Assembly (NCBI RefSeq): GCF_009389715.1
Contig: NC_052392.1
Location: 34,579,144-34,643,143 of the forward strand
Direction: 5' to 3'
DNA from: Phoenix dactylifera
Lineage: Eukaryota; Streptophyta; Magnoliopsida; Arecales; Arecaceae
Length of the DNA: 64,000 nucleotides
Shown in pieces: positions 35,735 through 46,509 of the stretch. The translations under genes were made by a program, and so were the position numbers. The notes under the pieces are model-generated. The model saw nothing but the letters and a program-made list of their open reading frames with translations, did not search any database and was not told the DNA's origin. The first letter of the stretch is position 1. Each line of letters opens with the position of its first letter.

Positions 35735-37330
35735 GGCAAGCTATATTAGGTTTAGGTTGAATCAAACATATTTTTATTGATTCGAACTAAATGCAGATGA
35801 CCGACATGTGGGCCGAGTTGGGTCGAGTCATATTAGAAATTGCAAAATATAAACCCGACCTGGTTTTCTAAATGGATTTGATTTTTTTTTTTCCGACCTA
35901 AAACCAATTCATAGTTTGTCGAAAACAGAATGGATGAGGTTTAATTGAGTTAGAATCGAGCCGGATCATAAGTCACCCCAATTCATTTGCAGTGTATTGG
36001 ACACATCCAATGGCATCGCTCTACATGCCTGGTCTCTAAGAATTCCTTGCAACAATGATCAAATTAAAAAATGGGGCACATGGTAAAAATTGAAACATCC
36101 ATGGGTACAAGGGAGGATCTAGCTTAATCGGTAATTTATTTAAAATTATTAACTAAAAAGTGATCCCTAGATCAAAGACGATAAAATATAGATTAATATC
36201 TATGTAACTTTGAGATAAATTATATGTCAAGTTAATTTAAGTACAATCTTCCAAGAAGCTCATGTAATTAGTGGATAGGAACATCTTCCCAAATTTGTTT
36301 CTCATAGTTTCCTAGCTCGTATGAGACAAGTCTCATGGATTAAGACGTCCTCAGGCCATCCCAATGTTCTTTGTCCATTCTCCCTTTGAAGACATCTAGT
36401 AAAATCGAGACATCTCACCATCTTTTGTCTTTCATCGTGGGCAATATTCTTCTTTTTATTTGTTTCACTACTTGCTAGCTATAGTATGCTTTTGCTCAGT
36501 CGATACTTTGTTTTTTTCCTTGAAACAATGCTTACTTGATATATGTTTTTATGTTTTGGATGACAATTAGCAGAAAATATCAACTTTCATTTCATAGAGA
36601 CGATGACACGAAGGTTACAAGAAATCGAAAATGTTACACTTTAAAAAGCTAGGGCATTCTTTTAGCACTTTCTTAAAGACATTCTTTATCCAAAGTACCC
36701 AATAGGATCCAGCTTATGGGATTTAAAAAGGATAAATTGTTTGATTAGTGAAGTTGGAAAGCTCATAGACAAGGCCAACGATGAACATTAACGTAACATT
36801 AACATATCCGACAGCAACTAACGCATCAAGGATTGAAATAAACATATTCACTTACAAGGTTGGCGACGAACATTAACATAATATTAACATGTAGAGATGC
36901 TGATTGGGCACGTCCCCCCAAAAAACAACCATGTCACTGATAGAAAAAGGGATCAAGAAAAGATAATCCGTGATAGAAAAGTCCACAGGGGTCTCTTTCT
37001 TCTGCACCACTTTGATGCTCTCCAGTGTCCAATTATTGGTTACTAGATAGGGCTCTTTATCTAGTATGTCTCCTTCTCAAATAGGATTGTCGGGTCAAGT
37101 CTCACGTGAAGTCCAAGCTCTTACCTGATTTATTGGTTCTTTTGTTTGAGGCTCGAGACTATAATTTCTAGTTCACTCTTAGCCATTCAGACATACATAC
37201 ATACATACATACATGCATGCATTATGTGTATATATGGTACTATTTAATATTCGATTATTTTGTGTAAAATTTCTCTCATTAAGTGAATATCAGAATTGAA
37301 TGAATAGGGTCTTAATAGGGAATACCCCTT
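35735..37330. repeat. Segmental duplication block A, copy 1
   Basis: It is similar over most of its length to 53735-55690, in the same orientation. Shared anchors include ggggcaagcta at the start, cattgcaggtt-like AT text and the stretch near 36965/55175 (tccagtgtccaattattggt). The second copy lies directly 3' of subtilase gene 2, so this copy may mark where another subtilase once ended. (CATA)n runs occur near 37195-37216. Confidence 0.8.
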
Positions 37331-37395
37331 TATTCGATTAAAATTTCTCTCATTATATATGTGACCACCTCCCCCCCCCCCCTCCCCGACTTCTT

Positions 37396-38160
37396 GGTAG
37401 CAATGTGGCGCCCAACTGGTTGGTGAATATCTCCGTTCTTGACTTGTAGGAAGTTATCTCCACCAAAAGGGCTCATATCAAGCAACCTGCCTTGTAGCAA
37501 TGTGACACCCAACAATTGGGTGAATACCTCCGTTCTTGATTTGTAGGAAGTTATCTCCACCAAAAGGGCTCATATTAAGTAGCCTGACTTGTAGCAATGT
37601 GACACTCAACAACTAGGTGAATACCTCCATTCTTGATTTGTAGCAAGTTATCTCCACCAAAAGGGCTTATATTAAGTAGCCTGGCTTGTAGCAATGTGAC
37701 ACCCAACAACTTGGTGAATACCTCCGTTCTTGACTTGTAGCAAGTTTTCTCCACCAAAAGGGCTCATATCAAGTAGCCTGACTTGTAGCAATGTGACACT
37801 CAACAACTAGGTGAATACCTCCATTCTTGATTTGTAGCAAGTTATCTCCACCAAAAGGGCTTATATCAAGTAGCCTGGCTTGTAGCAATGTGACACCCAA
37901 CAACTTGGTGAATACCTCCGTTCTTGACTTGTAGCAAGTTTTCTCCACCAAAAAGGCTCATATCAAGTAGCCTGACTTGTAGCAATGTGACGCTCAACAA
38001 CTAGGTGAATACCTCCATTCTTGATTTGTAGCAAGTTATCTCCACCAAAAGGGCTCATATCAAGTAGCCTGGCTTGTAGCAATGTGACACCCAACAACTT
38101 GGTGAATACCTCCGTTCTTGACTTGTAGCAAGTTTTCTCCACCAAAAGGGCTCATATCAA
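37396..38160 (+). repeat. 97-bp minisatellite array upstream of subtilase gene 1, about 8 copies
   Basis: The unit, about 97 bp, contains cttgtagcaatgtgacac, gtgaatacctccattcttga and caccaaaagggctcatatc. Starts fall near 37396, 37492, 37588, 37685, 37782, 37879, 37976 and 38073. From the third copy two subtypes alternate (ctcaacaactagg versus cccaacaacttgg), giving a 194-bp higher-order period. A C run lies just before it (37373-37386). Short open frames on the minus strand follow the period and are not genes. Confidence 0.92.
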
Positions 38161-38170
38161 GTGGCCCCCC

Positions 38171-38171
<1 letters not shown>

Positions 38172-38212
<41 letters not shown>
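38172..38212 (+). repeat. (CT)n microsatellite in the gene 1 promoter
   Basis: A CT run of about 40 bp between the minisatellite array and the TATA-like motif. The same site is occupied by a copia insertion in gene 2. Confidence 0.85.
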
Positions 38213-38220
38213 TTATATAC
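38213..38220 (+). promoter_or_regulatory. Likely TATA box of subtilase gene 1
   Basis: TTATATAC, 57 bp before the ATG, followed by gcatagcac, a block shared with genes 2 and 3. Confidence 0.6.
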
Positions 38221-38269
38221 GCATAGCACAGAGGCTTCCCTCTAATCTAAGCGACGCCGCCACAACACC

Positions 38270-40546
38270 ATGGCACTTTTGTCATCCTTCCACTATGTGT
38301 GGATGGCAGTAGCCATACTTACCTCACATATGATACCAACATCAGCTGAAGTTGCCACCTATATTGTCCACATGGACTTATCAGCCATGCCCAGAGCCTT
38401 CTCAGGCCACCACAGCTGGTATACCTCTGTCGTCGCCGCCGCCACCGCCACCTCTGACTCGATCTCTCCAACCTCCAACCTCATCTATGTCTATGACAAT
38501 GCTATTCATGGATTCAGCGCTCGACTCTCGCCATTGCAGCTCCAACAACTCAAGAGATCACATGGCTACTTGTCGTGCTACCGTGAAATGCCGGTGACGG
38601 TTGACACCACCCACACCCCCGAATTCCTCCACCTTAGTTCAGGTTCCGGTTTGTGGCCGGCCTCCAACTATGGCGAGGACGTCATAATTGGGGTGGTCGA
38701 CACCGGGATATGGCCCGAGAGCAAGAGCTTTAGTGACGACGGCATGACCGACGTGCCTGCCAGATGGAAGGGCGTCTGCGAGCAAGGCACTGCTTTCAGC
38801 TCCTCGGCGTGCAACCGAAAGCTCATCGGAGCCCGAAGCTTCAACAAGGGCTTGCTTGCAGCACACCCAAACCTCACCATTGTGGTCAATTCCCCGCGTG
38901 ACACCGAAGGTCATGGCACGCACACCTCCTCCACCGCTGCCGGGAATTACGTCCCCGACGCGTCCTTCTTCGGGTACGCACCAGGCACGGCCCGGGGGAT
39001 GGCGCCCCGTGCGCGGCTAGCCATGTACAAGGCTCTTTGGGATGAAGGAAACGCCATGTCCGACATCATCGCCGCAATCGACCAAGCTATATCTGATGGC
39101 GTGGACGTCATCTCCCTATCTTTGGGCTTCGACTTCCTCCCACTCTACAAGGAACCCATTGCCATGGCCTCCTTCGCCGCCATGGAGAAGGGGATATTCG
39201 TCACGACCTCCGCAGGCAACAGGGGCCCAGACTTGCGGGTCCTGCACAACGGGACCCCCTGGGTCACTACCATCGCCGCCGGCACCGTCGATCGGGGCTT
39301 CGCCAGCATCGTCGATCTCGGAGATGGTGGCTCCATCACTGGGCAATCACTGTACCCTGGAAGACCACCTTCCACCAGGCATGCATTTCCCTTGGTGTTC
39401 ATGGGGTCTTGTGGCAACAAGACCCTGCTGAAGAATGCGCGTCACAAGATGGTAGTATGTGATGCCAAGGATCTCAGCTTTGCCACCTTCCAAGTAGAGT
39501 CTGCCAAAGTGGATGCTGCCCTCTTCATACATGCTAAAGTGGACTTATACGTCCAATTCTCATTCCCTGGGGCTATCATCAGCCCTCAAGATGGTAAGAC
39601 CATCTTGGAGTACATAAATAAAAGCTCGAACCCGAGAGCCATGTTGAGATTTCGGGAGACCATCTTGGGCACAAAGCCTGCCCCCATGGCGGCTGACTAC
39701 ACCTCCAGAGGGCCCTCGGCGAGCTGCCCAACTGTGCTGAAGCCAGACATTTTGGCTCCTGGCAGCTTCATCCTTGCATCTTGGGCGCAGAATTCATCGG
39801 TAGGGTTCGACAGGTCCCGTGAATTGTATAGCCCATTCAACATCATATCAGGAACATCCATGGCCTGCCCTCATGCAGCAGGCATAGCTGCAATGATCAA
39901 GGGTGCAAGGCCGGACTGGAGCCCTGCGGCAATTCGATCTGCGCTGGTGACCACCGCAAACAATTTGGACAACACGATGATGCCAATTAGAGACATGGGG
40001 TATGCCGATCGGCCGGCGGCGACTCCGCTGGCTATCGGGTCCGGTCTCATTGAGCCCAACAGGGTACTCGATCCTGGTCTTGTCTATGATGCCAGCACCG
40101 AGGACTATGTGAGACTCTTATGTGCCATGAAATATACCAGCAAGCAGATAAAGATGATCACCAAGACCTATTCTTTCGATTGCTCGCATGCATCTTTAGA
40201 TCTCAATTATCCATCGTTCATTGCATTCTTCGATCCTAACAAGACTGCTGCTAGCGATAAGGTTGTCCAAGAGTTCCGAAGGACGGTGACGAACATGGGA
40301 GATGCGGTGGCGAGTTACAACGCCAAGGTGGTGGCTATGAAGGGGTTTGCAATCAGGGTCGTGCCGGAGAAGTTGGTTTTTCACGAGAAGTACGAGAAGA
40401 AAAGTTTCGCTCTCATTCTGGTAGGCCAGATGGGGAAGAAAGCAGATGAGGTGCTTCATGGTTCATTAAGCTGGATGGATGATAAAGGGAAGTATGTGGT
40501 AAGGAGCCCTATAGTGGCAACTACCATCAACTCAACTCGGTTGTAG
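38270..40546 (+). CDS. Subtilisin-like protease, SBT1.9/SBT3 type (gene 1)
   Basis: A single-exon 758-residue secreted serine protease of family S8 (plant subtilases act in the apoplast and cut peptides or wall proteins). A signal peptide (about 1-26, ending MIPTSA) precedes an inhibitor-I9 propeptide ([20 protein letters not shown] to about 118). The catalytic domain has Asp144 ([12 protein letters not shown]), His215 ([10 protein letters not shown]), oxyanion Asn317 (TSAGNRGP) and Ser530 ([12 protein letters not shown]). A PA-type insertion lies at about 355-470. The Fn3-like tail starts near [12 protein letters not shown] (645). Its text, including the ...TYIVHMD start and RSPIV end, fits the tomato SBT3 class as I remember it. 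The start is supported by the signal peptide and a cATGg context. It looks functional. Confidence 0.95.
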   Translation: MALLSSFHYVWMAVAILTSHMIPTSAEVATYIVHMDLSAMPRAFSGHHSWYTSVVAAATATSDSISPTSNLIYVYDNAIHGFSARLSPLQLQQLKRSHGYLSCYREMPVTVDTTHTPEFLHLSSGSGLWPASNYGEDVIIGVVDTGIWPESKSFSDDGMTDVPARWKGVCEQGTAFSSSACNRKLIGARSFNKGLLAAHPNLTIVVNSPRDTEGHGTHTSSTAAGNYVPDASFFGYAPGTARGMAPRARLAMYKALWDEGNAMSDIIAAIDQAISDGVDVISLSLGFDFLPLYKEPIAMASFAAMEKGIFVTTSAGNRGPDLRVLHNGTPWVTTIAAGTVDRGFASIVDLGDGGSITGQSLYPGRPPSTRHAFPLVFMGSCGNKTLLKNARHKMVVCDAKDLSFATFQVESAKVDAALFIHAKVDLYVQFSFPGAIISPQDGKTILEYINKSSNPRAMLRFRETILGTKPAPMAADYTSRGPSASCPTVLKPDILAPGSFILASWAQNSSVGFDRSRELYSPFNIISGTSMACPHAAGIAAMIKGARPDWSPAAIRSALVTTANNLDNTMMPIRDMGYADRPAATPLAIGSGLIEPNRVLDPGLVYDASTEDYVRLLCAMKYTSKQIKMITKTYSFDCSHASLDLNYPSFIAFFDPNKTAASDKVVQEFRRTVTNMGDAVASYNAKVVAMKGFAIRVVPEKLVFHEKYEKKSFALILVGQMGKKADEVLHGSLSWMDDKGKYVVRSPIVATTINSTRL

Positions 40547-40790
40547 ATTGTAAGGAGTGTTAATCTTCTATTATGCTAAAATAACCAAAATAAATGGCCA
40601 TTTCAAGGAGTGGTTTAAATTGCTATGATTCTCTGCTTATGGTTGCATAAATTTGGAGCCAGAAAATCCTCATTTGAGAATGAGTTGCTTGTCGTGAATC
40701 ATGACCGGCCTCCTTGCAGACCCTCAATCGTATGATTCATTGACATCACCTACCTTTTTGATAGAGACTTTGTTTGGTTGACTAGTAAGG
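40547..40790 (+). repeat. 3' flank block C of subtilase gene 1
   Basis: It is similar to 58000-58190 (after the remnant) and 61250-61445 (after gene 3), and more weakly to 63580-63800. It ends abruptly at about 40790, where LTR-type sequence begins. Confidence 0.75.
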
Positions 40791-43700
40791 AGTGTAAGAT
40801 TTACTTACTTCTTTCGTCTTAGACCGTTAAACTTCACTAGGCAATTCAGTTAAGCCTATAAGAATATTAAAGGCAAAATTAATTTTTGTTTGACGATTTT
40901 AGTCGAATTAAAATAATAATAAACAAGAATAAGCGTTTGACGATTTTAGGTAGGTCAGACCCGAGCGATTCGATCAATAAATCATAGAGCATGGACTCAA
41001 TCAGGGCCAAGGTCGCTTAATATAATTCATCATCAGTGACTTCCGTAGACACTTGATAAGGCCAGATGATCAGACGAGTAAGCGACCCGGACACTAAGAC
41101 AATTCAAGGCCTCTTTTTAGGGGTCAACTCGGGTTCGTAGATAAGCTCAACAGAACCCGATTAGGAATTTCTTACATCTTCTAGAGAGAGAGAGTAGAGA
41201 AAAACAAAGAGAAGAAAGTAGAGAGAGGAGGGAGGAGAGAGAAAGAGAAGAGAGAAAACTCTCTTCTTTCTTCTCAAAATAGGGGAGAGCCCACTCTCCC
41301 CCTCTTCTCGAAACAGGTGTGACGGCCACCAAGCGACCCAGCCTCGACGACGACGGCTCGCCCAGTGACGTCGATGGCGACTAAGGTCGGCCAAACGGAA
41401 GGAAACGATAACTAAGGTCGGTCGAACAGAAGAAAAGAGGAAAGAAAGAAGGGCTCGTCCCTTCTCTTCCTCCCTTCTCTTTCAACCACAGTAGGCGATC
41501 AATCGCTTGTCGTGCAGTCAAGAGACAACCAAGGGCGACAATGGGTAATGGTGGCCAGCAGCGGTCGACAAAAACAAAGAGAAAAGAAGAAAAAAATAGC
41601 GAATGCCCTATTTCAAGCCATTCTGATAGCTCACTCAGTCCGGCGAAGCATTCGACGGTTCTTCTCGGCAACTATCTAAGAAAGAAACTCGGAATTGAAA
41701 CTCAAAATCGGCAGCTTGATCTAAGTCTTCATCGATGGAGTCAGGAGGAGGAAGGAGGAATAAATAGGCGTAATCCTTGAGTTCTACTCGAACTCGGATT
41801 GCCTGGGTATCCGCGATTTTCGCAAGAAATGGAGGAGGAAGAAGACTCCGATTGGAAGTCTTCTCCTTCATCCATCGCGAGCAACAGGGTTCGCTTCAAT
41901 TAGGTCTGACCTCTTGTATGTGTCAAATGATTATTCCCAGCCCAGACCCAAATTGTGGAACTGGGCGAGTTCAGCCGAGCTCGGCCCAGGCCTGGTTGAA
42001 GAGCTGACTGGACCTGGCCTGTGGGCACCTAGGGCACCACAGGCTCAGCCGTGGTTGCCCTAAGGCACCAGACGTGGCCGCAGGGTCGCCAGGCCCTGGC
42101 CAAGCCCCGCCTCACATCCGACAAGGAGGTGGTGGCGCCACCAGAGAAGAAGAAAAAGGAAAAGAAAAAAGGAGAAATGAAAGAAAATAAAGGAAGAAAA
42201 AGAAAAGGGGGAGGGTCATACCTGGATCACTCGTGCCTCCTTCTCGGTCCCGGTGGTGCTCCTCCTCCGCCGTGGTTGGGTCGAGGTAAGGGAGGTCCCG
42301 GGAGACTAAACCCCTCCTTGGACGTCACTTCGGAGGGGGTTTAGCCCCTCCCTCCCTCACTGCTTCCACCTTGAGGAAGTTCACCCCTCGGCCGCACTCA
42401 CAGGAATGGTTGCAGGCCGAGGGAGAGTCGGTCTCGTCTGGGGGGCTCGAGGGCGACGGTCCCACCTCGGGGACCCTGTTCAACTCCTCCGTCATCACCT
42501 CGGAGGAGGTCCAGGGCTCCTGACCCTGCTCCTTCTGCTGCTCCGAGGTGGGAGACATCTCTCGGCGGAAGCCGAGAGGCTCACCCCCCGGTGGCACAAC
42601 GAGAGGAAAGCAAGGGAGGTCGGGGTGGGAGCAAAGGAAAGGAAGGAGGAGAGGAGAAGGCCATAGGTTTTGGTTGGAAGGAGAGAAAGAGGGAAGAAAA
42701 GGTTAGGGTTTCGATGGAGACGAAGGAAGAAAGGGAAGGGAGATGAAGAGGCGAGAAGCCTCTGGAAATAATGGGACTCTTAACGGGTCCGGCCTGACAG
42801 GTCGGCTTCAAGTTCAGGTTCGAAACCCGTTAGGTATAATAAACTATAAATCGGTTTAGCCAAATTTGACTAAATCCGAGCCCAATCAGATTGGGTTAAG
42901 ACTGGATGAGCCTAAACTATAAATTAAGTCAAATCTGAATCTAATTAAGCCCGAATTGTAGTGGGTCTGAACCTAATTAAGCTAATTTAGTCTTAGCAGA
43001 CCCGATTGAATATGATCAGGCCCAATTCAACTAATTTGAGATCAAATTGGCCCTGGGCTGACCTTGCCTCAAGCTTAAACGAGCCACCTTGACCCTGAAC
43101 TAAAAATTAAACCCAAGTAAACTTGGGGCTGAGCCTAATGACCTAATCAGAAGACCCAATTTGACCAGAAAGGGCTAGACCCAATCATGAACCAGGCCCA
43201 ATCCCCCAATTAAAAATTTAATTGGCCTATGTGGACCCAATCTAGTTTTGAACTAAGCATAAATGCTCCAAAATTGGGTAAATTGGACTTGGGCTAGATC
43301 CTTGGATGTAACAAGAAATAATGTGATCCCTATGATATTATTTTAGGTGATTGAGGATTTGTTACCTGGATTTAAGGAATTGGAAAGCAAATTAAAGGTA
43401 AATAACTTGCCTTAATCTTATTAATTCATGGATCATGTATATATCATGTTTTATAAAGATTTTAAAGTGTTATTCATGCATTGTGAATTATGTATGAGAT
43501 GAATTATGATGTTATAAGTGCAGTATTTGTGGTATAAACCTAAGATCAGATGTTGATTGCCGTCAATGTGTTTTCACTCTATCTATGCCTACTATTTGTA
43601 AAAAGTACTATTTATGAGCTCTTAGATGCTATGGATGGCTCCCGTTAGTGGGTAAGAGTAACTGAGCGTATGGCCTCGGCCAGTAAAAAAAATAACTGAG

Positions 43701-44264
43701 CATACGATTTCTATCGTGGGAGTTAAGTACGGTTGTAGCTATAAATCTGAGAGTGTAGATTTTAAACCACGGCATGCCGGCATACAGTTTCACGATGCAT
43801 TTTTCATGAAAAGATATGTTGGTACATACACTGATTTACTGGCTCAATGTGAATGTTTTAGTATGAAAAACTGTTATATGATATACTTGTTAGCTTCTCA
43901 AACATTGTTTAAAAATGCTTAGTATTATATTTGATCCAATAAGATTATGCATGATTACTTACTAACTACCCATTTATTTATATTTTTCTTTCAGACTACC
44001 GCCAATGATAGCACCTGGAGACACCTTTTTGGCATCAGGTTTTCTTCTTTTTTGGGGGGTAAACATACTGTTGTGTACTTAAAATGCTTATAGAGGCTCC
44101 GTACTTTGAACTATCCTGTAAGTTACACTGGAGATGTTATATGAATAAAAGTTGACCAGCTTGACTATCTTGTTATTCGTACATGAGGCTTCATGCTATT
44201 GTGGGCGGTAGTCGGCAATAGCACGGCCGTATCACGGATCCGAATCCGGGTTTTGACAAAAAAC
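40791..44264. mobile_element. Gypsy-type LTR/leader sequences, apparently two in opposite orientation
   Basis: 40786-41900 resembles 4063-5200 in the same orientation. The right part (about 42200-44264) carries related LTR text in the opposite orientation and ends gggttttgaca, next to duplication block B. Purine-rich leader sequence lies near 42600-42740. The frames are Arg/Pro/Ser-rich shadows and no protein domain was found. This insertion separates gene 1 from block B. Confidence 0.45.
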
Positions 44265-45480
44265 ATAATGGATCGACAATAATAAACCTTAATGCAATCA
44301 AATGCAACTTAAGTTGAAGTGAATCAGGATTGGATTCAAACTTTTGATTCCATTTATATAAGCACTGGAATAAGTCATGAATCACAGACCTCATGCAACC
44401 TGACCTGCTGTTAGCCTTGGCTGCATTAAGGGTTTGTCACTTGCGGAGATATTTACAAATTACAAATAGGTTAACCATACTCTCTGGATAACCTGGCCCG
44501 GGTTTTGGAGTTCTAAGCTTCTGCCTTGTGCCCTGGCTATGCGTGCGGTTAAGGCTGCCTGTGGGCCATGCAGCGGGCTCCCACGTACCTTTTTGGACCA
44601 TGTCCATGACGTTACACGCGCGTTGTATAAGCACCTTAGTTTTAATGGTGATTGGCCAAACACCTTAGTTTTAATAGTTCCTATGGTTTTGATCCCACAC
44701 AGTCAAAGTCTAAGTTACAGTGAATTTGATGTCTTATGCTTCGTTGTTAAGCAGTTTCTGTGAGTTAATTATGCTGCCGGCTGCAGGAGGATGGACAGAG
44801 AGACAGTCTTGACAACGAAAGGCAGTACTTTTAAAACCATCTTGTGTCACTTCAATCCATTAATTATTTTTATCGAACAACACTAATAATTCTATGAGCT
44901 TAACATTCTTGTTCAATAACTATATATGATTGTTATAGCGTAGTGATCCCTAGTTTAAATGAATGAGAGAGAGAGAGAGATTAATGCAAAAGAGTATAAC
45001 AACTGAGAGAGAATGCCCTATGGAATGGACTGAGCCAGTTAGTATCTGAAATATTTGTTTTCTTAATTCGCCAAACACATGCATCATACCCTAAATATTA
45101 ATTTTTAGTAATGCGAATGAATTAATAGCCTCCCTGTTCTATATAGATAGATCTGACTCAGAAAAATCAAATGAAGCTTTGCGAACGCTTCTTAAGTGTC
45201 AGCATACTGTTGATGTGGTATAAATGGAGCAATAATATGCCACACACTACTAATCTAACACCAATTGTATAATATTTTTATGTGAGCTACATGTAGTAGT
45301 TACCTAATTATTGTCCTTATATTATTCCTCCAGATCACTTTTGTTTCTTAAGCATACAAATTTTGCAATGCCTTCATCATACCTAGCCACACAGACATGG
45401 ATCTCTCATTTGATGGATCATGTGTTTTAAAAGAAACTATATGGTAAATCCATCAACGAAATAATCATATGTATATTTCA
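44265..45480. repeat. Segmental duplication block B, copy 1
   Basis: It is similar to 56465-57590 in the same orientation, with shared anchors such as aatggatcga[c/t]aataata, gaatcaggattggattc and ctacatgtagtagttacct. In both places it leads into minisatellite sequence and a subtilase promoter. No gene is seen. Confidence 0.8.
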
Positions 45481-46075
45481 TGCCCCCGTTCTTGACTTGT
45501 AGTAATGTGACTCAAAGCACCCAACCCCCCACCCCTCTTCTTGACTTCTTGTCTTGTAGCAATGCGAAGACCCCCCCCCCGGTGTCTTCTTGACCGGTAG
45601 CAATCAACTGCTTGGTGAATACCTCCTTTCTTGACTTGTAGCAGGTTGATCTCCACCAAAAGGGCTTATATCAAGTAGCCTGACTTGTACTAATGTTACA
45701 CCCAACAATTGGGTGAATACATCCGTTCTTGACTTGTAGCAAGTTATTTCCACCAAAAGGAGTCATATCAAGTAGTTTGACTTGTAGCAATGTGACACCC
45801 AACAACTTGGTGAATACCTAGCTCCATTCTCGACTTGTAGCAAATTCTCTCCACCAAAAGGGCTCATATCAAGTAGCCTGACTTGTAGCAATGTTACACC
45901 CAACAATTGGGTGAATACATCTATTCTTGACTTGTAGCAAGTTATCTCCACCAAAAGGGCTCATATCAAGTAGCTTGACTTGTAGCAATGCGACTCTCCA
46001 TAACCTGGTGAATACCTTCATTCTTGACCTGTAGCAAGTTCTCTCCACCAAAAGGGCTCATATCAAGTAGCCTTC
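45480..46075 (+). repeat. 97-bp minisatellite array upstream of subtilase gene 2, about 5 copies plus remnants
   Basis: It is the same unit as at 37396-38160 (cttgtagcaatg, gtgaatac, caccaaaagggctcatatc). The first 120 bp are degenerate and hold a C run. Five clearer copies fill about 45597-46075. Confidence 0.9.
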
Positions 46076-46117
46076 CCACGCCCCCCCACCTCTCCTCCGG
46101 GTCATGCCTCCTCTCTC

Positions 46118-46317
46118 CTATTATACTAATATTGTACAGCCCACACTTTCTTATTTGTTGTCCTAAATATGGCAAATGTATATGCATAGTAATAGCTAAT
46201 TGTAACGTTTTCCAAACTGGCTCTTGGCAGAGCTGCTTGTATCCTTTATAATGGGACGATCCCCGGTGAATAAGATTGATTCCTTTCCCTCATATATTCA
46301 CTTCATATCTATTCTCA
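46118..46317 (+). repeat. 5' LTR of copia copy C (truncated)
   Basis: It matches the 3' LTR from attatactaatattg to the end TATTCTCA, and is followed at once by TGGCATCAGAGC. The first part of the LTR is missing or diverged. Confidence 0.8.
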
Positions 46318-46329
46318 TGGCATCAGAGC
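46318..46329 (+). promoter_or_regulatory. Primer-binding site of copia copy C
   Basis: TGGCATCAGAGC, one base off the usual initiator tRNA-Met type site, directly after the 5' LTR. Confidence 0.8.
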
Positions 46330-46509
46330 ATGGTTCTAATCTCTCTCATCAAATCAGCCTGTTCATATTCGGCATCATAATTTGGTAATTTGTGGCTGTC
46401 TTGAGCATGGTTTTCTCTTTTTGTGGTCTCTCCTTTTGTCGATTTGTGTTCGGCGTTACTTTCGTTTGCGGTGAATTTCTTCCTCTCAGCTTTTTTCTTC
46501 TCTTTTCCA

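Noticed and set aside
37330-38145. Serial 60-codon minus-strand frames with nearly equal sequences
   Set aside because: They follow the 97-bp/194-bp period of the minisatellite; no start context or family.
37396-38160. Regular direct repeats that could suggest a CRISPR array
   Set aside because: The 97-bp units are contiguous with no unique spacers, in plant nuclear DNA.
38639-39420. Minus-strand and shifted frames inside subtilase gene 1 (also in genes 2 and 3)
   Set aside because: They are shadows of the GC-rich coding sequence; the plus frame has the full protease motifs.
41147-42811. Several short Ser/Arg-rich frames
   Set aside because: The region matches dispersed LTR/leader sequence found at 4-5 kb, and the frames overlap on both strands.
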